This document shows positions 45,044 to 55,759 of a stretch of 64,000 nucleotides of DNA, piece after piece. The translations under genes and the position numbers were made by a program. Every line of letters starts with the position of its first letter. Positions within the stretch are counted from its first letter, which is position 1. Where the stretch lies: the NCBI GenBank assembly GCA_017435505.1, contig JAFSEZ010000042.1, positions 62,001-126,000 of the forward strand. Reading direction: 5' to 3'. The notes below the pieces were generated by a model that was not told the origin of the DNA, did no database searches, and was given only the letters and a program-made list of their open reading frames with translations. Source of the stretch: Akkermansia sp. GTDB lineage: Bacteria > Verrucomicrobiota > Verrucomicrobiia > Verrucomicrobiales > Akkermansiaceae.

Positions 45044-47854
45044 TCAGCAGGCCAAAGCTTGAGCGGCCCGGGTAGCCAACCGGTCTGCAGCGTCCCGGTT
45101 CTTACCGGAGCCTCGTGCCATATCAGCCTTGCCACCCCCCTTGCCACCCACTACGGGAGCCAAGGTTCGAATGAGATCACCGGCTTTCAAACCGGCGGAC
45201 TGGGCTTCTTCGCCACAATAGGCACCCAGGGAAAGTGCAGCGCCGTCGTCCACAATCATGAACACGGCTCCTGCGTAATGGCGCTTGCGCAAACCATTGA
45301 AAAGTTCTGTGAGCAAATCATTGCCGCCCTCAGCGGTCAGCACCATATTGCCACCGGTCAGCTTCTCGGCAAGCAGTGCATCTGCCATGCCGGCTGCGGC
45401 GGCGGCTTGGGCTTTCTTGAGGCGCTTATCCGCCTCCAAAGCAGCCTCCTTGAGCTTATCGCAATAGGCGTTGAACTCATCCAGCAAGGCGTTGACCGTG
45501 CGGATATCGCGAGATTCCACAGCCTTCTTGGCCGGTTGGGAATCGTTGGTGGGCACAGGAATGGTGGGTTGCCCCATGTCGGCAAGCTTGCCGTTGGCTT
45601 CCACCAACTTGTCGTACATTTCCTTGGATTCCGGGATGCGCGCGCTAATCATATCGCGCACCGTGGCCAAGCCTGCATCACCCACAGCAGCTTCGATACG
45701 GCGCACACCGCTGGCAATGGCTCCCTCGCTGCGAATCTTGAAGAAGCCCACCTTACCGGTCGTTGCGGCATGAGTACCACCGCAAAGCTCCATGGAAACC
45801 CCGTTGAAGCCATCTGCCTCGCCACCCATCTGCACCAAGCGCACCACATCACCATACTTATCACCGAAGAACTGGCAGATTTCCGGGTGTTTCTTGATTT
45901 CCGTCATGGGGTATTCCTTGGCGATGATGGGCATATCTTCCTCCACCCACTGGTTGACCAATTCTTCCACACGGCGCAAATCTGCCTTGGAAATAGCACC
46001 GCTGTTCACATCGAAGCGCAGGCGGTCGGCATCCACCAAGGAACCCTGCTGGGCGATATCTTCGCTCACCAGCGTACGCAGCGCCTTGTGCAACAGGTGT
46101 GTGGCACTGTGGTGAGCCTCCAAAGCGCGGCGGCGCACAGTGTCCAGCTGCAGAGTCACCATATCGCCCACGGCGGGGGTAACGCCATCTGCAGTGGATA
46201 TAAGGTGAGCACGGGCCTTGCCAATCTGCTGCACCCCCAGCACGGGAGCGGAGTCGCCACCCAGCGCCAGTGTGCCGCCATCACTCATCTGACCACCCAT
46301 TTCAGCGTAGAACGGGGTCTTATCGGTGATAACGAAGAGCATTCCCTCGGCCTCATGCACCTCCGTCACGGTAGCCTCGCAGGCATCATCCGTGTAGCCC
46401 ACAAACTCTGTCACCTGCTCGGTCTTGAGGTCGAGAGCACGCACAATCTGCTTTTTCTGAGCCGCCTTGGCGCGCTGGCGCTGTACCTCCATGAGGGCAT
46501 CGAAACGCTCCGTGTCTATACAAAGTCCGCGTTCACGCGCCATCAGAGCAGTCAAGTCAATCGGGAAGCCGTATGTATCGTACAGCTTGAAAGCAAAATC
46601 GCCGGAAACAGCCCCCGTAGCAGCCACTTCCTTATCGAAAAGCTCCAATCCGCGATCAAGCGTCTCGTTGAAGCTCGTTTCCTCTCGCAGCAGCACCTCT
46701 TTAATGGTGGCGGCGCGGCTCACCAGTTCGGGGAACACGCCACCCATTTCCTCTGCCAGCGTGTCAACAAGCAGGGAGAGGAAGGGTTTTTCCAGCCCCA
46801 GGGTGCGGCCATAGCGCACGGCTCGGCGCAAAATGCGGCGCAGCACATAGTTGCGGCCATTGTTGCCGGGCAAAATACCATCTGCAATGGAGAAACTGAG
46901 CGTGCGGATGTGGTCTGCAATCACACGGAAAGCAATACTCTCTTTGAGCTGTTCGCGGTTGTCATCCGTGGCATCCTGCGGGTAAATGTCCGTGTAAGTG
47001 CGGCCGGAAATCTCCTCAATCTTCTTGAAGATGGGGCGGAACACATCGGTGCTGTAGTTGGAAACACGCACATTGAAATCGGTGAATCCCTTGGTGCACT
47101 GCATCATGGCGCAGGCGCGTTCAAAGCCCATGCCCGTATCCACGTGGCAAGCCGGCAGATTGCGGAAGCTGCCATCGCTCTCGGCATTGTATTGAATGAA
47201 CACCAAGTTCCAAATCTCAATACACTGTGCACTATCCTTGTTCACCAAGCGTCCTTCTGTCTTGCCCTCAGGGGTCAGATCCACGTGTAATTCCGAACAG
47301 GGACCACAGGGACCTGTTTCCCCCATCATCCAGAAATTATCTTTCACCCCGCCGTTGACAATATGCACATTGGGGTCCAGCCCCTTGGCCCGGAAAAGCG
47401 GAGCCCATGTATCGTAGGCTTCTTGGTCAAACTCGCCGGGGTCGCCCTTGCTCTTGTCCGGGCAATATACGGTAGCATACAGGCGCTCGGCGGGGAAACC
47501 CCAACGCTCTACAACCAGTTCCCATGCCCAGGCAATGGCTTCTTTCTTGAAATAATCACCAAAGGACCAGTTACCCAGCATCTCAAACATGGTGTGGTGG
47601 TAGCTATCCTGCCCCACATCCTCCAAGTCATTGTGCTTACCGCCGGCGCGAATGCACTTCTGCGTATCCGTGGCGCGTGCGGGCTTCCACGGCGGGGTCC
47701 ACACCCCAAGGAAATACGGCACAAACTGGTTCATACCGGCGTTGGTAAACAACAAACCGGGGCTCTGCGGCATCAGCGAGGCCGAAGGCACCACCGCATG
47801 CTGCTTTTCACGGAAAAAGTCCAAAAAGCTCTGGCGAATCTGAGCAGAAGTCAT
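45044..47854 (-). CDS. alaS: Alanine-tRNA ligase
   Basis: It charges tRNA-Ala. The start at 47854 (MTSAQIRQSFLDFF) is chosen over the longer open frame because a TTTACA-17-TATAAT promoter lies inside the upstream part (47900-47928). The 936-aa protein has the class II catalytic core (LFTNAGMNQFVPYFLG, MFEMLGNWSFGDYFKKEA), the editing-domain zinc motifs HSATHLLHKAL and CGGTHAATTG, and the C-terminal DHHA1-type domain with GGKGGGKADMARGSG. It heads the operon with pssA and the acyltransferase. Confidence 0.97.
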   Translation of the reverse strand: MTSAQIRQSFLDFFREKQHAVVPSASLMPQSPGLLFTNAGMNQFVPYFLGVWTPPWKPARATDTQKCIRAGGKHNDLEDVGQDSYHHTMFEMLGNWSFGDYFKKEAIAWAWELVVERWGFPAERLYATVYCPDKSKGDPGEFDQEAYDTWAPLFRAKGLDPNVHIVNGGVKDNFWMMGETGPCGPCSELHVDLTPEGKTEGRLVNKDSAQCIEIWNLVFIQYNAESDGSFRNLPACHVDTGMGFERACAMMQCTKGFTDFNVRVSNYSTDVFRPIFKKIEEISGRTYTDIYPQDATDDNREQLKESIAFRVIADHIRTLSFSIADGILPGNNGRNYVLRRILRRAVRYGRTLGLEKPFLSLLVDTLAEEMGGVFPELVSRAATIKEVLLREETSFNETLDRGLELFDKEVAATGAVSGDFAFKLYDTYGFPIDLTALMARERGLCIDTERFDALMEVQRQRAKAAQKKQIVRALDLKTEQVTEFVGYTDDACEATVTEVHEAEGMLFVITDKTPFYAEMGGQMSDGGTLALGGDSAPVLGVQQIGKARAHLISTADGVTPAVGDMVTLQLDTVRRRALEAHHSATHLLHKALRTLVSEDIAQQGSLVDADRLRFDVNSGAISKADLRRVEELVNQWVEEDMPIIAKEYPMTEIKKHPEICQFFGDKYGDVVRLVQMGGEADGFNGVSMELCGGTHAATTGKVGFFKIRSEGAIASGVRRIEAAVGDAGLATVRDMISARIPESKEMYDKLVEANGKLADMGQPTIPVPTNDSQPAKKAVESRDIRTVNALLDEFNAYCDKLKEAALEADKRLKKAQAAAAAGMADALLAEKLTGGNMVLTAEGGNDLLTELFNGLRKRHYAGAVFMIVDDGAALSLGAYCGEEAQSAGLKAGDLIRTLAPVVGGKGGGKADMARGSGKNRDAADRLATRAAQALAC

Positions 47855-47899
47855 CATAAGTCGTTCACGAAATGTGTTTATATAGTTCTCGCGCACATC

Positions 47900-47928
47900 A
47901 TTATACGCCTTACACGCGCACATGTAAA
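47900..47928 (-). promoter_or_regulatory. Promoter of alaS
   Basis: Minus-strand TTTACA, 17-nt spacer, perfect TATAAT, about 46 nt before the alaS ATG. Confidence 0.75.
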
Positions 47929-47989
47929 GGCAATTCACATATTGCTTGAACACAAATCACTTGACTATCCGATAGCAGTATCGAAACGC

Positions 47990-48234
47990 ATGCCCCCCCT
48001 ACCCTATCTCTTTCACCTGCATCATCTCTTCCGGCTCAGACTCGCCGTTCCTCGTGACGATTACAGATTCCACAGAAAAAGGAACACTTCCGGAATTGCA
48101 TTACGCCCCGGATGGAATACGATGCCGAAACACGAAATGAAGAAGATTTCTTCCTCAGCGAACACTACAAGGGCGTCTTATCCGAAGAACGTATCTCTCA
48201 TTTAGCAAAGCTGCTCTTTCCCACCCCTAAATAA
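47990..48234 (+). pseudogene. Decayed small gene with two apparent frameshifts
   Basis: No single frame codes a full protein here, but successive frames give protein-like text. After ATG and a run of seven C residues, the frame obtained by removing one C reads YPISFTCIISSGSDSPFLV and TITDSTEKGTLPELHYAPDG. At about 48112 the text continues in another frame as YDAETRNEEDFFLSEHYKGV and LSEERISHLAKLLFPTPK, ending at 48234. Joined, this would be a protein of about 82 aa with acidic character. A separate 40-aa ORF from the ATG at 48112 is the alternative. Family not recognised. Lies in the 415-nt space upstream of alaS. Confidence 0.4.
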
Positions 48235-48273
48235 AAACAGACCACTCGCGTAGTAAAAAAACAACCTCCCTCT

Positions 48274-48849
48274 TTACTCTCCTTCCCTTGATGTCGGCAG
48301 AGATATTTTCGCTTTTTCCGAAAACTCTTCGCGGGAAATTTTACCTTCTAAGAAATCTCGAATCAGGCACAGCGTCTTATACTCAGCAGAGTGAACAAAG
48401 TTGGGAGAATTCTCTGCCACCGACTTCTTTTCCATTCGAACGATTTCAAGTTTGATTTCCCGGAGAGCATCTTCCTTGCTACCCCCCAGTTCATCCAAAA
48501 TCTTCTTTAAATCTTCAGGCATTGTGGCACTACGTACTTGTCGAACGGCCATCTCCACGAAAGGCCTAGATGGCATTCCCATCGATTGAACAAAGACGGC
48601 CATACTAAGATTGATAATCATGAAAAATGCAAACAAACAGCCTGTACACCATACACCCAGCTTAGCCAGTTTCATGAAGACACCCTCACTGCGAGGCATG
48701 CGTCTGGCGAGTATTAAATCAACCACCGTCAATCGGGGTTGTTTCCTCCATGGTTTGATAAGTACACGATAGACAGCTTTGGCAATAAAGAGAAGCAGAA
48801 AGAAAGCAAATGCGAAACCTGCCCCCCCAAAAAACATATCCTGATACAT
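48274..48849 (-). CDS. Membrane protein of unknown function, 191 aa
   Basis: Two hydrophobic segments are seen: FGGAGFAFAFFLLLFIAKAV (about 7-27) and CTGCLFAFFMIINLSMAVFV (about 67-87), separated by a basic cytoplasmic loop. They are followed by a charged helical domain of about 100 residues (MPEDLKKILDELGGSKEDAL, REFSEKAKISLPTSREGE-like end). No known domain. A+T content is higher than in neighbours. No clear operon partner. Confidence 0.65.
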   Translation of the reverse strand: MYQDMFFGGAGFAFAFFLLLFIAKAVYRVLIKPWRKQPRLTVVDLILARRMPRSEGVFMKLAKLGVWCTGCLFAFFMIINLSMAVFVQSMGMPSRPFVEMAVRQVRSATMPEDLKKILDELGGSKEDALREIKLEIVRMEKKSVAENSPNFVHSAEYKTLCLIRDFLEGKISREEFSEKAKISLPTSREGE

Positions 48850-48946
48850 TCAATATAATGGTTTTCCATGGATTACACACACCACATTTTTATACAGAGA
48901 ACAATAACACATAAGAATCTAGAGCGCAAGATTTTTTGAAAAAGAA

Positions 48947-48970
48947 GAGTGGGGGCAAAAGCCCCCACTC
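48947..48970 (-). terminator. Terminator of ppdK
   Basis: A perfect 10-bp stem, GAGTGGGGGC / GCCCCCACTC, with a 4-nt loop; on the minus strand it is followed by TTCTTTTTC. It lies 80 nt beyond the ppdK stop. Confidence 0.7.
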
Positions 48971-49049
48971 ACAGTACCGCATGAGCTATTTTCAGCCTAC
49001 GGCTGTTTCCCAACCATATTAGCTGAAACCCGTACGCCACCAATCTTTC

Positions 49050-51776
49050 TTATGCTTCCTCCTCAAGCGCAGCCTGAGCGGCAGCAATGCGTGCGGTGGG
49101 CACGCGGTAGGGAGAACAGGAAACGTATGTGAGGCCAATCTTGTGGCAGAACTTGACAGAGGCGGGGTCGCCGCCGTGCTCGCCGCAGATACCCATCTTC
49201 ATGCCGGGGCGGGTCTTGCGGCCCAGCTCCACACCAATCTGCATGAGCTTGCCCACACCCTGCTGATCAATGCTGGCGAAGACGTTGCGGCCAATGATTT
49301 CCAAGTCCTGATAGGTACCGAGGAAAGCGCCGGAGTCGTCTCGGCTCATACCGAGGCCGGTCTGGGTAAGGTCGTTGGTACCAAAGGAGAAGAACTCTGC
49401 ATTTTGGGCAATTTCATCTGCCGTGACGCAGGCGCGGGGAATCTCAATCATCGTGCCGACCTTGTAAGAAATGCGGCGTCCCTTTTCCTCGAACACCTCA
49501 GCGGCCACGCGGTCGATGATGGCCTTCTGCAGCTCCAATTCCTTGTTGAAGGAGACAAGCGGCACCATGATTTCGGGGCGTACTTCGATACCCTCCTCTT
49601 CTTCCACCTCGATAGCAGCCTCGATAATGGCGCGAGCCTGCATTTCGGTGATTTCGGGGTGGTCGATACCCAGGCGGCAACCACGGTGGCCGAGCATGGG
49701 GTTGAACTCATGCAGCTCGGACACGCGGCGCATGATGAATTCCACGGGCATGTTGAACTTCTTGGAGAGATCCAACTGCTGTTCCTTAGTCTGAGGCAGG
49801 AATTCGTGCAGGGGGGGATCCAGCAGACGAATGGTGGCGGGGCGGCCAACCAAAGCCTTAAAGATACCCTTGAAATCGCTCTTCTGGAAGGGCAGCAAAT
49901 TGAGTACGGCCTCGCGGCGCTCATCCATGCGCTGGGAAAGAATCATGCGGCGCATGAAATCAATGCGGTTACCATTGAAGAACATGTGCTCCGTGCGGCA
50001 CAGACCGATACCCGTAGCACCAAAGGCGATAGCTGCGGCCGCCTGGTCGGGGGAGTCTGCATTGGTGCGCACTTTCAGGCGAGCCAAGCGACTGCACCAG
50101 TCCATCACGCGAGCAAAATCGCGGTAAGTGCGGCTCTGTTCCGGCTGCATCGTCTTCTTGATGAGCACCTGCACCACCTCAGAGGGGGCGGTGGGCAGCT
50201 TGCCGGCGTACACCAAACCGGCTGTACCATCCAAGGAAAGGTAATCGCCCTCGTTGTACACCACTCCACCGATGGTGATAGTGCGTTCCTGATAGTCGAT
50301 GGCCATATCGCTCACGCCGCACACACATACCTTGCCCATCTGGCGAGCAACCAAGGCAGCGTGGCTGGAAAGACCGCCGCGAGCCGTCAGAATACCCTCA
50401 GCTGCAATCATGCCGCGCAAATCTTCCGGAGAGGTTTCCAAGCGCACCAGCAACACTTTTTCGCCGCGTTTGGTAGCCTCAACGCAGCGGATGGCGTTGA
50501 GGTAGAAGCGCCCGGAGGCGGCACCGGGGCCGGCATTGAGCCCCTTGGCAATGCACTTGGCAGTGCGCAAAGCGGAATCATCAAAGATAGGAGCAAGCAC
50601 TTGGTCTACCTGGTCAGCGGGGATACGCTTCACGGCGGTTTTCCAGTCGATGAGCCCCTCGCGCTCCATATCGCAGGCGATGCGGAATGCGGCAATACCT
50701 GTACGCTTGCCATTGCGGGTCTGCAACATGTACACCTTGCGATCCTGAATCGTGAACTCGAAATCCTGCATATCGCGGAAGTGGTTTTCGAGCGTCTTGC
50801 GGATAGAGCAAAGCTCCTCATAAGCACCGGGCATCACCTCTGCCAACTTGCCTACCGGCTCGGGGGTGCGCACACCGGCCACCACGTCCTCGCCCTGTGC
50901 ATTCATAAGGAATTCGCCGTAGAACTCATTGGCACCGATGGCGGGGTTGCGGGTAAAGGCTACACCGGAGCCGGATTCGTTGGAGGTATTGCCGAAGACC
51001 ATGCACTGCACATTCACAGCGGTGCCCCAATCGGCGGGGATACCATACTTGGCTCGGTAGGTGATGGCACGTTCGTTGTTCCAAGAGCCGAACACAGCTC
51101 CGATAGCACCCTTGAGCTGCTTCCAGGGGTCCGTGGGGAAATTCTCTCCTGTGCGGCGCAACACCAATGTTTTGAATCGCTTCACCAGCTCGCGGCTATC
51201 CTCGGCAGTGAGTTCGGCATCAGAAATATCGCGCCCGTAGCGCTCCTGCTTCAAGGCATGAATCTCGGATTCAAAAGGCTCCATGTCCTCACCCTCACTC
51301 TTCTGCACCCCCATCACCACATCGCCATACATCTGCACAAAGCGGCGGTAGCAGTCCCAAGCAAAACGAGGATTGGAGGTGGCTGAAGCCATGGCTTCCA
51401 CCGTCTCATCGTTGAGGCCCAAATTCAAAATGGTATCCATCATACCGGGCATGGATTCGCGCGCTCCTGAGCGAACGGATACAAGCAGCGGCATGGCTGC
51501 AGTATCACCAAACTTGCGTCCCACCAGCTCTTCCATGCGGGCAATACCCGTTCGGATTTCTGTCTCCAGCTCCGCAGGATAAGTTAACCCATTATCATAA
51601 TAATATGTGCAAACTTCCGTCGTGATGGTGAATCCGGGAGGAACAGGCAAACCAATACGAGCCATTTCCGCCAAATTAGCACCCTTGCCACCCAGCAGCT
51701 CTTTCATGCCACCATTGCCATCTGCCGTACCACCGCCAAAGTGGTAAACAATCTTATTTGTCTTCATTGTCTTCAT
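49050..51776 (-). CDS. ppdK: Pyruvate, phosphate dikinase
   Basis: It interconverts pyruvate, ATP and phosphate with phosphoenolpyruvate, AMP and pyrophosphate, working in glycolysis or gluconeogenesis of anaerobes. At 908 aa it has the family's length. Blocks: [20 protein letters not shown] and [11 protein letters not shown] in the ATP-grasp domain, the phosphohistidine His472 in [14 protein letters not shown], and the C-terminal barrel with [17 protein letters not shown] and [19 protein letters not shown] (catalytic Cys region). Two starts are possible (51776, 51767). The promoter lies at 51822-51850. The divergent neighbour is PFOR. Confidence 0.97.
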   Translation of the reverse strand: MKTMKTNKIVYHFGGGTADGNGGMKELLGGKGANLAEMARIGLPVPPGFTITTEVCTYYYDNGLTYPAELETEIRTGIARMEELVGRKFGDTAAMPLLVSVRSGARESMPGMMDTILNLGLNDETVEAMASATSNPRFAWDCYRRFVQMYGDVVMGVQKSEGEDMEPFESEIHALKQERYGRDISDAELTAEDSRELVKRFKTLVLRRTGENFPTDPWKQLKGAIGAVFGSWNNERAITYRAKYGIPADWGTAVNVQCMVFGNTSNESGSGVAFTRNPAIGANEFYGEFLMNAQGEDVVAGVRTPEPVGKLAEVMPGAYEELCSIRKTLENHFRDMQDFEFTIQDRKVYMLQTRNGKRTGIAAFRIACDMEREGLIDWKTAVKRIPADQVDQVLAPIFDDSALRTAKCIAKGLNAGPGAASGRFYLNAIRCVEATKRGEKVLLVRLETSPEDLRGMIAAEGILTARGGLSSHAALVARQMGKVCVCGVSDMAIDYQERTITIGGVVYNEGDYLSLDGTAGLVYAGKLPTAPSEVVQVLIKKTMQPEQSRTYRDFARVMDWCSRLARLKVRTNADSPDQAAAAIAFGATGIGLCRTEHMFFNGNRIDFMRRMILSQRMDERREAVLNLLPFQKSDFKGIFKALVGRPATIRLLDPPLHEFLPQTKEQQLDLSKKFNMPVEFIMRRVSELHEFNPMLGHRGCRLGIDHPEITEMQARAIIEAAIEVEEEEGIEVRPEIMVPLVSFNKELELQKAIIDRVAAEVFEEKGRRISYKVGTMIEIPRACVTADEIAQNAEFFSFGTNDLTQTGLGMSRDDSGAFLGTYQDLEIIGRNVFASIDQQGVGKLMQIGVELGRKTRPGMKMGICGEHGGDPASVKFCHKIGLTYVSCSPYRVPTARIAAAQAALEEEA

Positions 51777-51821
51777 TCAGAAAAAACTTGCTCCCAATAA
51801 TAAAGGGATAATAGGGGCATC

Positions 51822-51850
51822 ATCCTACACAACCCCCTCAAGCATGTCAA
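51822..51850 (-). promoter_or_regulatory. Promoter of ppdK
   Basis: Minus-strand TTGACA, 17-nt spacer, TAGGAT, 46 nt before the ppdK start. Confidence 0.65.
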
Positions 51851-51932
51851 GCATACGCTGCACTTAGAACACAATAATTCTGCACGCTCGCGTTTTCTGC
51901 CACAAAAAATCATGGCTATGCGCCTTTTAGTG

Positions 51933-51961
51933 TTGATTTAGCTTGCATCGGGGTGTAATAT
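51933..51961 (+). promoter_or_regulatory. Promoter of the PFOR gene
   Basis: TTGATT, 17-nt spacer, TAATAT, about 75 nt before the ATG, giving one of the longest leaders among the promoters in this window. Confidence 0.6.
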
Positions 51962-52036
51962 CGGGGTAGTGAAACTGTCTTTCGCGTTGTGGTTTTGTCT
52001 CTGCACGCTTAACTCTTTTCAAACTCACTCACAAAC

Positions 52037-55000
52037 ATGAATACAACATACAGCACCATTGATGCCAACGAAGCCGTAGCTTCCGTGGCATACCGTTGTT
52101 CGGAAGTGGCCGCTATCTACCCCATCACCCCGTCCTCTCCGATGGGTGAATCGGCAGAGGCCTGGACCGCCGTAGATCGCAAGAACCTCTGGGGAACGGT
52201 CCCCAGCATTGTGGAAATGGAAAGTGAAGCCGGTGCAGCCGGCGCCGTACACGGCGCATTGCAGACAGGCTCCATGGCCACCACCTTCACCGCATCCCAG
52301 GGCTTGCTGCTGATGATTCCCAACATGTTCAAGATTGCGGGTGAGCTTACACCCTGCGTCTTCCACATTGCAGCCCGCGCCTTGGCTGCTCAGGGGCTCT
52401 CCATTTTCGGTGACCACAGCGATGTCATGTCCGCTCGCTCCACCGGCTTTGCCATGCTTTGCGGTGCCAGCACCCAAGAAGCCCCGGATATGGCAGCCAT
52501 CGCCCACGCCGCCACGCTTGAAAGCCGTGTACCTTTCATCAACTTCTTTGACGGATTCCGCACCTCCCACGAAGTAGGCAAGATTGCCGACATCACCGAT
52601 GAGCAGCTGCGTGGCATGATTGACCAGGATTTGGTGGATGCCTTCCACGCCCGCGCCCTCACCCCGGATGCACCCGTGATTCGCGGCACAGCTCAGAACC
52701 CCGACGTATACTTCCAAGGCCGCGAAACCGTCAACAGCTTCTACAACGCCGTGCCCGGCATCGTGAAGAAAGCCATGAAGAAGTTCGGCGAGCTCACCGG
52801 TCGCTGCTACGACTTAGTGGAATACATCGGCAGCCCCGAAGCCACCCGCGTGATTATCATCATGGGCTCCGGTGCCGAGGCCTGCCTTGAAACCGTGCAG
52901 GCGCTCAACGAGGATATCGGTGTACTCAAGGTGCGTCTCTACCGTCCCTTCCCGGCAGAAGACGTCATTGCAGCCCTGCCCAAGACGGTGAAGAAGATTG
53001 CCGTACTGGATCGCACCAAGGAACCCGGCAGCTTGGGCGAGCCCCTGTTGCAGGACGTCGTGCAGGCTCTCTCCGATGCATCTGTGAAGGGCACCCTGCC
53101 CTACGCCATGCCCATCGTCGTAGGCGGCCGCTACGGCTTAGGCTCCAAGGAATTCACCCCCGCTATGGTAAAGGGTGTATATGATGAGCTCAAGAAAGAG
53201 GCTCCCATGACCGGCTTTGCCGTGGGTATTGAGGACGATGTGACCGGCAAATCCATTGCCTACGACCCAAGCTTCACCACCGAATCCGACACCGTAACCC
53301 GCTGCATGTTCTATGGTCTGGGCTCCGATGGTACCGTGGGTGCCAACAAGGACGCCATCAAGATTATCGGCAAGCACACGGATTTGTATGTACAGGGCTA
53401 CTTTGTGTATGACTCCAAGAAGTCCGGCTCCTCCACGGTATCTCACCTGCGTTTCGGCACCACTCCGATTCACAGCACCTACCTCATCACGAGCGCCAAC
53501 TTCATCGCTCTACACCAGCCCAGCCTTCTCAACACCTTCGACTTCCTGAAGAACGCAGCACCCGGTGCCACCTTCCTCATCAATACCCCCGTACCTGCCG
53601 ACAAGGTGTGGGACAGCCTGCCTGCCCGTATGCAGCAGCAGATTCTGGACAAGAACATCAAGGTATACTGCATCAACGCCTTCAAGGTGGCTCGCGCCAC
53701 AGGCATGGGCGGCCGTATCAATATGATTATGCAGACCTGCTTCTTCCACCTCTCCGGCGTGATTCCCTCCGATGAAGCTATCGGCTACATCAAGGAAGCC
53801 ATCAAAAAGACCTACGGCAAGAAGGGTGACGAAGTGGTAGCCAAGAACATTCAGGCTGTGGATGCCTCCCTCGAAAATCTCTACGAAGTACCCCTGGGCA
53901 GCGCCATCAACGGCCACGAACTTCCCCCTGCCCTGACTCCCGGTGCCCCCGACTTCGTACGCAACGTGCTCGGCAAGATTGTCATTGGCGAAGGCGACAG
54001 CGTGAAAGTATCTGAAATGCCTGTGGACGGCACCTTCCCCAGCGGCACCACCCAGTATGAAAAGCGCGACCTGGCGCTGGAAATTCCTGTCTGGCAGCCC
54101 GATAAGACCGAAACCAGCAAAGCCTGTATCCAGTGCGGCAAGTGCACCATGGTGTGCCCCCACGCAGCCATCCGCGCCAAGATGGCAGACCCCGCCGATT
54201 TGGAAGGCGCCCCGGAAAGCTTCAAGAGCGCCGATGCCAGCAAGATGCACAAGAACTGGCAGGGCAAGAAGTTTATCATCCAGGTATCAGCCTCCGACTG
54301 CACGGGCTGCACACTCTGCTCCCGCGTATGCCCCACGAACTCCCTGACCATGACCCCGGCAGCAGAAGCACTGGAACCCGAGGCCGAAAACTGGAAGTTC
54401 TTCGAGAAGCTGCCTGATCCGGATCGCACCAAGATCAACGTCGCACAGGTGAAGGATGCGCAGTTCCTGCGTCCCTTGTTCGAATTCAGCGGTGCATGCG
54501 CCGGTTGCGGTGAGACTCCGTATGTGAAGGCTCTTTCCCAGCTCTTCGGCAACCGCTTGGTGGTGGCCAACGCTACAGGCTGCTCCTCCATCTACGGCGG
54601 CAACCTGCCCACCACGCCTTGGACGCACGATGCAGATGGCCGCGGCCCTGCCTGGGCCAACAGCCTCTTCGAAGACAACGCTCAGTTCGGTCTTGGCTTC
54701 CGTGTCTCCTTAGATAAGAAGGAGGAATACGCTCTGGAACTCCTCGATGCCGCTGCCGACAAGATTGGAGCCGAGCTGGTAGATGCCATCAAGAACAACC
54801 CGCAGAAGACCGAAGCCGAAGTGGCTTCCGCACGCGAAACGGTAGCCGCTATCAAGGCGGCATGCGGCGACACACCGGAACTGGCAGCCCTCAAGGCACA
54901 AGCCAATTACCTGGTGCGCAAATCCGTATGGATTCTCGGCGGCGATGGTTGGGCATACGACATTGGCTACGGTGGCTTGGATCACATCTTGGCTTCCGGG

Positions 55001-55615
55001 CGCAATGTGAAAGTGCTGGTCATGGATACGGAAGTTTACTCCAACACCGGTGGGCAGTGCTCCAAGGCTACCCCGCGTTCCGCCGTGGCCAAGTTCGCCA
55101 CCCGCGGTAAGGATCAGGTGAAGAAGGATATCGGCTACATGGCCATGACCTACGGCAACATCTATGTGGCATCTATCGCCATGGGCTCTAACGATGAGCA
55201 CGCCCTCAAGACCCTCGTCGAAGCCGAGGAGTATGATGGCCCCGCCCTCATCATTGCCTACAGCCACTGCATCAACCACGGCATCAACATGGCCCAGGGC
55301 TTGGATCGCCAGAAGGATGCCGTAGACTGCGGTCGCTGGTTGCTCTACAACTTCAACCCCGACAACATCAAGCTGGGCAAGAACCCGCTCACCATCAAGA
55401 GCCGCAATCCCAAGATGCCCGTGCGCGATGCCCTTATCGGTGTAGATGGCAAGGGTGGCGAGAACCGCTTCAAGATGCTGGCCAAGAGTAACAAGGCCAA
55501 CTTCGAGAAGTTGCTGGCTCTGGAAGAACAGGACATCAAGCGCCGCTGGCGCCTCTACCAGGCTCTGGCCGCCATTGACTACTCTGCTGAAGCAGAAAGC
55601 CAACCGGAAGCCTGA
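52037..55615 (+). CDS. nifJ: Pyruvate:ferredoxin (flavodoxin) oxidoreductase
   Basis: It oxidises pyruvate to acetyl-CoA and CO2 and reduces ferredoxin. At 1192 aa it is the single-chain homodimeric form. Domains in order: N-terminal pyrimidine-binding region (ANEAVASVAYRCSEVAAIYP, ITPSSPMGE), the CoA and gamma domains, two [4Fe-4S] ferredoxin motifs (Cys697/700/703/707 in CIQCGKCTMVCP and Cys755/758/761/765 in CTGCTLCSRVCP), and the thiamin-binding domain with the proximal-cluster cysteines 821 and 824 in GACAGCGETPY and GGDGWAYDIGYGGLDH. A strong terminator follows. Confidence 0.97.
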   Translation: MNTTYSTIDANEAVASVAYRCSEVAAIYPITPSSPMGESAEAWTAVDRKNLWGTVPSIVEMESEAGAAGAVHGALQTGSMATTFTASQGLLLMIPNMFKIAGELTPCVFHIAARALAAQGLSIFGDHSDVMSARSTGFAMLCGASTQEAPDMAAIAHAATLESRVPFINFFDGFRTSHEVGKIADITDEQLRGMIDQDLVDAFHARALTPDAPVIRGTAQNPDVYFQGRETVNSFYNAVPGIVKKAMKKFGELTGRCYDLVEYIGSPEATRVIIIMGSGAEACLETVQALNEDIGVLKVRLYRPFPAEDVIAALPKTVKKIAVLDRTKEPGSLGEPLLQDVVQALSDASVKGTLPYAMPIVVGGRYGLGSKEFTPAMVKGVYDELKKEAPMTGFAVGIEDDVTGKSIAYDPSFTTESDTVTRCMFYGLGSDGTVGANKDAIKIIGKHTDLYVQGYFVYDSKKSGSSTVSHLRFGTTPIHSTYLITSANFIALHQPSLLNTFDFLKNAAPGATFLINTPVPADKVWDSLPARMQQQILDKNIKVYCINAFKVARATGMGGRINMIMQTCFFHLSGVIPSDEAIGYIKEAIKKTYGKKGDEVVAKNIQAVDASLENLYEVPLGSAINGHELPPALTPGAPDFVRNVLGKIVIGEGDSVKVSEMPVDGTFPSGTTQYEKRDLALEIPVWQPDKTETSKACIQCGKCTMVCPHAAIRAKMADPADLEGAPESFKSADASKMHKNWQGKKFIIQVSASDCTGCTLCSRVCPTNSLTMTPAAEALEPEAENWKFFEKLPDPDRTKINVAQVKDAQFLRPLFEFSGACAGCGETPYVKALSQLFGNRLVVANATGCSSIYGGNLPTTPWTHDADGRGPAWANSLFEDNAQFGLGFRVSLDKKEEYALELLDAAADKIGAELVDAIKNNPQKTEAEVASARETVAAIKAACGDTPELAALKAQANYLVRKSVWILGGDGWAYDIGYGGLDHILASGRNVKVLVMDTEVYSNTGGQCSKATPRSAVAKFATRGKDQVKKDIGYMAMTYGNIYVASIAMGSNDEHALKTLVEAEEYDGPALIIAYSHCINHGINMAQGLDRQKDAVDCGRWLLYNFNPDNIKLGKNPLTIKSRNPKMPVRDALIGVDGKGGENRFKMLAKSNKANFEKLLALEEQDIKRRWRLYQALAAIDYSAEAESQPEA

Positions 55616-55642
55616 GATTGCCACTAGCTCACTAAGCTTTCA

Positions 55643-55675
55643 GCGGGAGTTGCGCCAAACGCAGCTCCCGCTTTT
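55643..55675 (+). terminator. Rho-independent terminator of the PFOR gene
   Basis: A 12-bp stem, GCGGGAGTTGCG / CGCAGCTCCCGC (one G-U pair), with a 5-nt loop is followed by TTTT, 27 nt after the stop. Confidence 0.8.
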
Positions 55676-55759
55676 CATTTCCAAAGTGTCACCGGAGAAT
55701 TTTCCACATGGCAAGATTCCGGCTTGCAACACAGGAGAGATACCTTTACGCTAAAAGAC

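Noticed and set aside
44164-45147. N-terminal extension of pssA overlapping the end of alaS
   Set aside because: The ATG at 45012 gives the normal PssA N-terminus and a 31-nt spacing to alaS.
45059-47290. Long plus-strand open frame opposite alaS (743 codons)
   Set aside because: Translation is His/Gln/Gly-rich with no domain, and it lies wholly within alaS; this is a codon-bias shadow.
47857-47953. N-terminal extension of alaS by about 33 residues
   Set aside because: The extension contains the TTTACA-17-TATAAT promoter, and alanyl-tRNA synthetases begin at the MTSAQIRQSF block.
47363-48205. Plus-strand ORF of 280 codons across the alaS start region
   Set aside because: It is mostly antisense to alaS; only its last part overlaps the decayed gene, in a frame that does not look like protein.
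49143-51386. Long plus-strand open frame opposite ppdK (747 codons)
   Set aside because: Same reason: composition typical of antisense frames of G+C-rich third positions, no recognisable motif, ppdK is certain.
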